Part shown: positions 41,727 through 47,487 of the stretch, piece after piece
How the letters are laid out: each line of letters starts with the position of its first letter
Numbering within the stretch: position 1 is the first letter of the stretch
Source of the DNA: an uncultured Bacteroidota bacterium
Lineage (GTDB): Bacteria > Bacteroidota > Bacteroidia > UBA4408
Length of the DNA: 47,487 nucleotides
Direction: 5' to 3'
Assembly (NCBI GenBank): GCA_903840505.1
Contig: CAIMGI010000063.1
Location: forward strand, 1-47,487
Notes under the pieces: model-generated
What the model saw: only the letters and a program-made list of their open reading frames with translations
Told to the model about the DNA's origin: nothing
Databases searched by the model: none
Program-made: the position numbers and the translations under genes

Positions 41727-43799
41727 TTATTTTATGATTGATATTTTTTTGTTTAATACTGTTTCGCCTGAACTAATTTTTAGATAATAAATACCTTCCG
41801 CATAATTGTGTGAATCAATAACAATCTGTTGCCGCTTTTTGTTTTCAATAGTATTTACTAATTGACCTATTGCATTAAAAATTTGCACATTCCCAATTGT
41901 ACCATTAAACGACTCAATGATTATCTTTTCTTTCGCAGGATTCGGATAAACCGTAATGCCAATATTATTTCCCTCTTGACTGTTAATGGATGTATTCAAC
42001 AAAACCACAACAGTTTGTGTAATGATATGTTTACAACCAGCATTCCATACTTCAAGTGTGATGGTATATATACCAGGTACAGTATAGATATGTGAAGTAT
42101 TTACTGTGGTAGCAGAATCCCCATCACCAAAAATCCACAATTGGTTCGTGGCATTGAGCGATGTATTGGTAAGCGTTAATGGATTATTTGTATAAACTGT
42201 ATCGTTGCTCATAGTAAAAGAAGCAACAGGAGGATTGTACACCGTTACGGTTGAGTTAACAGTATCCATACAATAGCTGTTTTTTGCAATCAATTGAACG
42301 GAATAGCTTCCTGCGATAGAATAACTTACCACCGGATTTATACTCGTTGAAGTAGCCGGTGAGCCATTTTGAAAGCTCCACCAAAGTGAATCGGCATTTA
42401 TTGAATTGCTGTAAAAATAAAGAACACTGTCAATACACACTCCCGTTTGAACAGAGTTATGATAACTTGCAATGGGTCCCAATGCAGCATTCATACAGGT
42501 AAGCGAACGCAATGCATTTACTCTTCCTGCGCCAATTAAATTCAAGTAGCTTGGATTTTTTGCATCTATATTTTCACATCCTGCCTTTAAACAACTTTCA
42601 ATCATTGTAGGTGTATAAGAAGTATCGTAAGATAACATCAAGGCACATAACCCTGCCACCATTGGGCAAGCCATAGAGGTACCACTTTGATAACCATAAA
42701 GAGATGGTGTGGCAACACTGCTCCAAATACTGTCACCAGGAGCAACCACATCAATGGTGTTTCCGTATTGCGAAAAGGAAGCCATATAATCATTTCGAGC
42801 AAGGGCTGCTACACTTATTACATTGCTATCGGCAGCAGGATAATTTATTGTTTGGGTACCATCGTTTCCAGCAGCAGCAACCAATACAATTCCTTGTGAA
42901 TTTGCATAATTTAAAAAAGTAGTTACCGTTAAATCCTGCACTGCTCCACCCCAACTCATACTTATCACATCAGCACCTGCTGTAATAGCATAATCTATTC
43001 CGGCAGGACCATCGTTTATCGCCAAAGGAATTCCACCGTTGGGAACAGTTTTAACGGGAATAAATTTTATGCCGTTTCCGATGGATGCTATGCCGTTTGC
43101 ATTGTTTGTTGCAGCTGCAGCAATTCCGGCACAATGCGAACCGTGATCCCACAAACCAAATTGCCAAAAAATATCTTGCGGTGGTTCTGGGTCGCCATCT
43201 TGGTCGGATACATCAAAACCATTTACATCGTCAATAAAACCATTGTTATCATCGTCCAATAAATTGCCCGGAATTTCATTTGGATTGATATAAACACTGG
43301 CAGCTAAATCGCTGTGCGCAATATGAAAAGCATTGTCGATAATAGCCACCTTCACTTGGTTGTTGCCTGCCGAAATATCCCAGGCAGAATAGGCTTGTAT
43401 TAATCCCATATACCACTGATTGGCGTGCACATCATTGGGAATAAAAGACAAGGGATACAATTGTTGCTTTTCGGCAAATTCAATAAAATCGAACTGTTGA
43501 AGGTCTTTGATGAGTGCTTCTATTTTTTCCTTTTTATTAAATTTTATTTCATAGATGTGCTGAATTGAAGGGGCCTTGGTTTTAAATGGCTTGTGAATAC
43601 GGGTAATTTCGTATTCTAAAATTCTATTTTTAAAATACACATCGTTGTATTCTTTTGTAATTGAATATTCGAATGGGGTAATTTCAATTGCGCTACTTTC
43701 TTTTACTTTAAAGTAAAGTACACCCTCTTTATAGTTTGTTGCAAAGCTTGTACAAAAAGAAAACAGTATGAATATAACAAGGACCGAAAGCTGCTTCAT
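41727..43799 (-). CDS. Secreted subtilisin-like (S8) protease with PKD domains and T9SS tail
   Basis: 690 residues. Signal peptide (MKQLSVLVIFILFSFCTSFA), an N-terminal prodomain-like part (to ~130), then the S8 domain with the triad Asp155 (VKVAIIDNAF), His219 (WDHGSHCAGIAA) and Ser375 (SGTSMACPMVAGLCAL). Two PKD-like domains follow (SVQTGVCIDSVLYFY; YTNNPLTLTNTSLNATNQLW IFGDGDSATT). The last ~75 residues are a T9SS type A tail (GITVYPNPAKEKIIIES ... EGIYYLKISSG). Calcium-like sites appear (NEIPGNLLDDDNNGFIDDVN). Surface or secreted protease. A TATATTTG box ends only 4 bp before the ATG. Confidence 0.93.
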   Translation of the reverse strand: MKQLSVLVIFILFSFCTSFATNYKEGVLYFKVKESSAIEITPFEYSITKEYNDVYFKNRILEYEITRIHKPFKTKAPSIQHIYEIKFNKKEKIEALIKDLQQFDFIEFAEKQQLYPLSFIPNDVHANQWYMGLIQAYSAWDISAGNNQVKVAIIDNAFHIAHSDLAASVYINPNEIPGNLLDDDNNGFIDDVNGFDVSDQDGDPEPPQDIFWQFGLWDHGSHCAGIAAAATNNANGIASIGNGIKFIPVKTVPNGGIPLAINDGPAGIDYAITAGADVISMSWGGAVQDLTVTTFLNYANSQGIVLVAAAGNDGTQTINYPAADSNVISVAALARNDYMASFSQYGNTIDVVAPGDSIWSSVATPSLYGYQSGTSMACPMVAGLCALMLSYDTSYTPTMIESCLKAGCENIDAKNPSYLNLIGAGRVNALRSLTCMNAALGPIASYHNSVQTGVCIDSVLYFYSNSINADSLWWSFQNGSPATSTSINPVVSYSIAGSYSVQLIAKNSYCMDTVNSTVTVYNPPVASFTMSNDTVYTNNPLTLTNTSLNATNQLWIFGDGDSATTVNTSHIYTVPGIYTITLEVWNAGCKHIITQTVVVLLNTSINSQEGNNIGITVYPNPAKEKIIIESFNGTIGNVQIFNAIGQLVNTIENKKRQQIVIDSHNYAEGIYYLKISSGETVLNKKISIIK

Positions 43800-43803
43800 A
43801 TTA

Positions 43804-43811
43804 CAAATATA
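43804..43811 (-). promoter_or_regulatory. -7 box (TATATTTG) close to the subtilase start codon
   Basis: Full TAnnTTTG match on the minus strand, 4 bp before ATG 43799. If used, the message would be nearly leaderless. Confidence 0.5.
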
Positions 43812-43847
43812 TTAAATAAGTAATTAATTGACAGGTGTTTAAATCAA

Positions 43848-44453
43848 TCAATCCGGCATCGTAAAATTATTTTTACGGCAATATTCTTCTATGCTTTCCA
43901 AACCAATCTCGGCACGAATTTTATTTATATTTTTTCTGTCTTGCATCACGCACAATACTTTATGTCCGCATTGATAGGTTCCATACATTTGATTGTCGCC
44001 CCTGCGGAAGTACATCCAATCGACCAAAGCAGCATAATCATAAGGCTTTTGAATTTTTGCCTTTACCGCCTCCAATACTTTAGGTTGATAATAACTTTGC
44101 ATAATATCATCGGGCATATGCGAAAAAATGGAAGCGAAAAAACGTCCGTAATACTTTGCAGCCAAACAATTGTAACTATACTTATTAATAAGTGCCGTTA
44201 ATTTTATGTGATTCTTTCTGTCAATCACTTCTTGTAAAGATTCAATGGAATCCTTTAAATATTGAAATGAATCGCGGTAACTAAGATAATAGCGTGTGCG
44301 GTACGTTTGGTCGAAATCCTTTATTTGTTTTAACTCCTTTGTAACTTTAAGAGAATCCTTTACAAGCAAATTACAATTAGCTACAGGCGCCTTAAATGCA
44401 ATTGAACCAACTATAAATAAAACAAAACAGAAAATGAATAAAATAGTACGCAC
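43848..44453 (-). CDS. Exported DUF6624-like protein
   Basis: 201 residues. Signal or membrane segment (MRTILFIFCFVLFIVGSIAF). The mature part is helix-rich, with YDYAALVDWMYFRRGDNQMY followed by GTYQCG. This resembles the end of DUF6624 proteins, where a '...DR...G..Q.YGTQ' signature is found, but here 'DW' replaces 'DR' and the last Gln is shifted. It lies 5 bp after hemB, at the end of the tetrapyrrole run. No link to haem synthesis is evident from sequence. Confidence 0.65.
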   Translation of the reverse strand: MRTILFIFCFVLFIVGSIAFKAPVANCNLLVKDSLKVTKELKQIKDFDQTYRTRYYLSYRDSFQYLKDSIESLQEVIDRKNHIKLTALINKYSYNCLAAKYYGRFFASIFSHMPDDIMQSYYQPKVLEAVKAKIQKPYDYAALVDWMYFRRGDNQMYGTYQCGHKVLCVMQDRKNINKIRAEIGLESIEEYCRKNNFTMPD

Positions 44454-44458
44454 GAACT

Positions 44459-45433
44459 TTATTTATTACGAATGTAGGTTGCGTATTCTTTTGCAAAATA
44501 AGTAAGTATCACTTTTGCTCCTGCTCTCTTTATAGAAGTTAAACTTTCTACCATTGCTTTGTTTCCATCAATCCAGCCATTGGCTGCAGCAGCTTTTACC
44601 ATTGCATACTCTCCGCTTACGTTGTATGCAGCAATGGGAATATCGAAATTATCCTTTAATAATTTTATCACATCCAAATAAGGCAATGCAGGTTTTACCA
44701 TTAAAAAGTCTGCCCCTTCGCTGTAATCCAATTCTGCTTCTATCAATGCCTCACGCTGATTGGCAGGATCCATTTGGTAGGTTTTTTTATCGCCAAATTT
44801 TGGTGCCGATTCCAAAGCATCGCGAAAAGGTCCGTAAAAAGCACTCGCGTATTTTGCAGTATATGCCATAATGGAAACTTTGGTAAAGCCACTGTCGTCC
44901 AAAATATCGCGTATAAAACCTACTCTTCCATCCATCATATCGGATGGGGCTACAATATCGGAACCGGCTTGTGCTTGTGCCAATGCCATTTGTCCCAACA
45001 CATCCAGCGTTTCATCGTTTAGTATTTCTCCGTTCTCCACAATGCCATCGTGTCCATCACTGCTATAAGGGTCCATTGCTACATCACTGATGATACAACT
45101 CTCAGGAAATTCCTTTTTTATTTCACGAATGGCTTTCAAATACAAGCCCTTTTCATTGTAACTTTCAACAGCATACTTGTCTTTCAAAGCTTCTGCAATG
45201 TTCGGAAACAGGGCAAAAGAATGTATACCCAAGTTCATACAGGCATCAATTTCCTTGAGTAAATTATCCACCGTGAATCGGTAAATGCCGGGCATTGATT
45301 TAATTTCAGTGCTGGTATTTTTCCCTTCGGTTAAAAATAAAGGAAATATTAAATCGCTAACAGAAACAGCCGTTTCTTGTACAAGTCCTCTAACGGCTGC
45401 TGATTTACGATTTCTGCGGGGGCGGTGTATCAT
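44459..45433 (-). CDS. hemB: Delta-aminolevulinic acid dehydratase (porphobilinogen synthase)
   Basis: 324 residues. Two active-site lysines (YTAKYASAFYGPFRDA; DFLMVKPALPYLD) and family motifs RPRRNRKSAAVRGLVQET, MPGIYRF and AYNVSGEYAMVKAAA. The metal loop reads DVAMDPYSSDGHDG: Asp replaces the zinc-site cysteines, as in the magnesium-dependent type. It joins two 5-aminolevulinate molecules into porphobilinogen. Three bp after hemCD. Confidence 0.97.
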   Translation of the reverse strand: MIHRPRRNRKSAAVRGLVQETAVSVSDLIFPLFLTEGKNTSTEIKSMPGIYRFTVDNLLKEIDACMNLGIHSFALFPNIAEALKDKYAVESYNEKGLYLKAIREIKKEFPESCIISDVAMDPYSSDGHDGIVENGEILNDETLDVLGQMALAQAQAGSDIVAPSDMMDGRVGFIRDILDDSGFTKVSIMAYTAKYASAFYGPFRDALESAPKFGDKKTYQMDPANQREALIEAELDYSEGADFLMVKPALPYLDVIKLLKDNFDIPIAAYNVSGEYAMVKAAAANGWIDGNKAMVESLTSIKRAGAKVILTYFAKEYATYIRNK

Positions 45434-45436
45434 AAT

Positions 45437-47041
45437 TTATTTTTCAGGGTATATAACAGATTGCTCAAATACAGCTTGTAACAATCCCAAGTCATCAAAG
45501 GTAATGGGCATTACACATTTTTTTATACCGTGTTTGCTTAGCTCGTGCTCGGTTGCTCCACCCATTGCAACAATGCGTTGAGAAGAATTCAATTTGTTCT
45601 TTTTGAAAAAAGCATCTACATTAGAAGGACTTGTAAATACCATAATTCCCGCTTGTGGCACTTCCACATCATCGTACAAGATGGTTTGGTATACAGGTAA
45701 ATCCGTAATTTTTGAAGCATCTGTAAACTGCTTTTGTATGCTTCTTAAACTTTCTTTTGCTTGTGGAAATAATACGGTTCCTCCTTTTACTTGCGAAGCA
45801 AATTGCTTTCCTGTTAATTTTGTATCGGTTGAGTAGCCAATAAAATCAGCTCTTTTACCGTACTTACGAATAGCATCGGATGTACCTTTTCCAACTGTTC
45901 CAATTTTCTGATTGGTTAATTGTGGCTGTTGATCAAAAAAATATTCTACCGCATGTTTGCTCGAAAAAAATATCCAATCGGTTTGTGGAAGTTGCTTGTA
46001 TTCTATTTTTTTAAACTCTATCAATGTTTCTCCTTTTACATCGTATCCTAGCTTTGAAAGGTTTTTTAAAAACAAACTATTGGGATGTAAGTTGCGTGAA
46101 ATAAAAACAGAAGTGGGCTGTATGCTGTTTATTTTATTTACAATTCGTTCAGCAAAACCTTCCGATTTTTGATTTTCAGTGAACAAAAATATAGGGGCAC
46201 TATCGGACGTTTTAGCTCTTGAAGTCCATACTTTGTATACTGTTTCATCTTCTTCGTTCACATCCATTTCACAGTACACCCCCAATGGCAATTGACAACC
46301 ACCGTCAAACAAATTCAACACCTTGCGTTCAATGGCAATAGCGGCTGCTACTTCCTGCTTGTTTAAAGCTTGAAGTATTTCAAACAATGATTTATCCTCT
46401 TCTCGTATTTGCAAGGCCAACACACCTTGAGCAGGTGCAGGAACAAACTCTTTTGGATTTAATTTTTGACAATGAAACTCCGAAAGATCAATTTGTAAAC
46501 GCTCTACACCGGCAGCTGCCAACATAATAGCATCGTATTTTTTATCACGTAATTTTTGAATACGTGTAGGTACATTTCCACGTAAATCTTGTATTTGAAT
46601 ATCGTCTCTAAAAGCAAGTAACTGTGATTTTCTGCGTGCGGATGATGTTCCTATAATCGCATTTTTCTTAATGCAGAATTTTTGCTTTTCATCTACTGCA
46701 TCCTTGTTTATTAAAATTAATTCTGAAGGATCTTCTCGATCTGAAACTGCCGCAATAATCAACCCTTCAGGCGAATCTGTTGGCAAATCTTTGTGAGAAT
46801 GAACTGCCAAATCAATTTCGTTGCTAAGCAATGCTTCTTCAATCTCCTTTGTAAAAAACCCTTTTCCTTCGAGTTTATCAAAACTCAAATCTTGTATTTT
46901 ATCACCTTGTGTTTTAATGATTTTTAGCTCAACTGTTTCGCCCAACTTCTCGAGTTCCGACATAATAAAATTTGCCTGCCACAAGGCAAGTTCGCTGCCT
47001 CTTGAACCTATAACAATTGTTTTTTTAGAATTTTTCGCCAC
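45437..47041 (-). CDS. hemC: HemC-HemD fusion: porphobilinogen deaminase and uroporphyrinogen-III synthase
   Basis: 534 residues. The first ~285 are porphobilinogen deaminase: IGSRGSELALWQANFIM, VHSHKDLPT, SARRKSQLLAF, LRGNVPTRIQKLRD and GGCQLPLG, whose Cys (about 248) holds the dipyrromethane cofactor. From ~290 to the end is uroporphyrinogen-III synthase (TSVFISRNLHPNSLFLKNLS, IFFSSKHAVEYFF, IGTVGKGTSDAIRKYG, IMVFTSPSNVDAFF, RIVAMGGATEHELSKHG). The join is in frame with a short linker. It makes the linear tetrapyrrole and then closes the ring. Between the hemA fragment (14 bp) and hemB. Confidence 0.95.
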   Translation of the reverse strand: MAKNSKKTIVIGSRGSELALWQANFIMSELEKLGETVELKIIKTQGDKIQDLSFDKLEGKGFFTKEIEEALLSNEIDLAVHSHKDLPTDSPEGLIIAAVSDREDPSELILINKDAVDEKQKFCIKKNAIIGTSSARRKSQLLAFRDDIQIQDLRGNVPTRIQKLRDKKYDAIMLAAAGVERLQIDLSEFHCQKLNPKEFVPAPAQGVLALQIREEDKSLFEILQALNKQEVAAAIAIERKVLNLFDGGCQLPLGVYCEMDVNEEDETVYKVWTSRAKTSDSAPIFLFTENQKSEGFAERIVNKINSIQPTSVFISRNLHPNSLFLKNLSKLGYDVKGETLIEFKKIEYKQLPQTDWIFFSSKHAVEYFFDQQPQLTNQKIGTVGKGTSDAIRKYGKRADFIGYSTDTKLTGKQFASQVKGGTVLFPQAKESLRSIQKQFTDASKITDLPVYQTILYDDVEVPQAGIMVFTSPSNVDAFFKKNKLNSSQRIVAMGGATEHELSKHGIKKCVMPITFDDLGLLQAVFEQSVIYPEK

Positions 47042-47055
47042 CGAATTCTTGTTGA

Positions 47056-47397
47056 TTAAGATTCATTCAACAATACTTCCTTTGCAATTTTCATTGGCAC
47101 GCTGATGTACTTTTTTTCAACGTAAGCCAATATCTTTTCGAGTACTTCTTTCGACTGATCATCTAAGCCTTCAATGTCCTTTGCAAATACCGACTGAATG
47201 GCTGTTTGGTGTATTTCTTTTACCTTTCGAGGCACTTCACTCATTGCCAACTCCACTTTTCGCTCCTTCAATAACATTTTAAATTCCTGTATGTTTTGTG
47301 CAATTATTTTTTCGCAAGCAACCAACTCTTTTTTCCGTTCTTGAATATTAATATTGGCAAGCGCTTGAAGTGAGCTTACATCAATTAAATCAACATG
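47056..47397 (-). CDS. hemA: Glutamyl-tRNA reductase, C-terminal fragment only
   Basis: 113 codons of the HemA C-terminal helical dimerisation domain (VDLIDVSSLQALANINIQER, ACEKIIAQNIQEFKML, LAMSEVPRKVKEI, LAYVEKKYISVPMKIAKE). The frame begins at CAT 47395-47397; directly upstream are TAA at 47398-47400 and again at 47401-47403. The NADPH and catalytic domains (~300 residues) are missing. The order hemA-hemCD-hemB is a normal tetrapyrrole run, so the gene is broken here by an insertion, a rearrangement or a false join at the end of the sequence. Confidence 0.85.
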   Translation of the reverse strand, partial: HVDLIDVSSLQALANINIQERKKELVACEKIIAQNIQEFKMLLKERKVELAMSEVPRKVKEIHQTAIQSVFAKDIEGLDDQSKEVLEKILAYVEKKYISVPMKIAKEVLLNES

Positions 47398-47486
47398 TTA
47401 TTACTGCTTTATGTGACTTAGAACACAGATATAATAGTGGCGTATCTATTGATTTAGTTTCTTTTCCAGAAAAAGTGTTTTTTGAT
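47391..47486 (+). other. Edge reading frame, coding-like, unrelated to hemA
   Basis: On the plus strand, 32 uninterrupted codons run to the window end (ITALCDLEHRYNSGVSIDLV, then SFPEKVFFD). The composition is protein-like. No family recognised. It overlaps the point where hemA homology stops. Confidence 0.35.
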
Positions 47487-47487
47487 A

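Overview
The window looks like a chromosomal segment of an AT-rich Bacteroidota bacterium, probably from the Chitinophagales/Sphingobacteriales/Cytophagales area. The basis is: six or seven proteins with type IX secretion (T9SS) sorting tails, TAnnTTTG-type promoter boxes, tail-fibre-like 'NVGIGT..P..KLdv' surface proteins, a fused hemC-hemD, and HAMP/SpoIIE phosphatases with the Bacteroidota linker 'SIxYAKRIQEAILPP'. No phage, transposase, CRISPR array or defence locus was seen.

Layout. 1-9461 (minus): a compact six-gene run reading YfiR-like periplasmic protein, TPR protein, HAMP-SpoIIE phosphatase, large gliding-type (T9SS type B tail) adhesin-like protein, and two tail-fibre-like proteins, one with a collagen-like tract; the last runs off the left edge. 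9.5-13.1 kb: FAD oxidoreductase (minus), then aminotransferase and mannose-1-phosphate guanylyltransferase (plus). 13.1-17.8 kb (minus): a double-domain amidohydrolase, a second amidohydrolase overlapping it by 11 bp, and a lipoprotein. 17.9-19.9 kb: two tandem T9SS-tailed paralogues, the first split by one in-frame TAA. 19.9-21.9 kb: SirB-cytochrome c fusion, hflX and tRNA-Arg(CCT). 21.9-25.5 kb: AI-2E family permease (minus), then a plus-strand trio of class V aminotransferase, YdeI/DUF1905-like protein and STAS-like protein. 25.5-28.0 kb: a 14-repeat GloVer protein with T9SS tail. 28.1-31.4 kb (minus): a second, 6-TM SpoIIE phosphatase and a beta-helix protein. 31.5-35.6 kb (plus): a three-gene surface cassette whose first gene is put out of frame by a duplicated 16-bp unit. 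35.6-43.8 kb: metG, an OmpA lipoprotein coupled to a DUF1571-LysM protein, a DUF6089 barrel, an aldo/keto reductase and a T9SS-tailed subtilase. 43.8-47.4 kb (minus): the tetrapyrrole genes, hemA fragment, hemCD and hemB, then a DUF6624-like gene.

How it fits together. Housekeeping genes (metG, hemB, hemCD, hflX, tRNA) alternate with cell-surface modules. The recurring theme is surface display through T9SS, plus SpoIIE phosphatase signalling. The strongest leads are the YfiR/TPR/HAMP-SpoIIE operon that leads straight into giant surface-protein genes, and the 16-bp repeat that could switch a tail-fibre-like protein on and off. The right edge looks like a junction: hemA stops abruptly at about 47397 and unrelated coding-like sequence follows.
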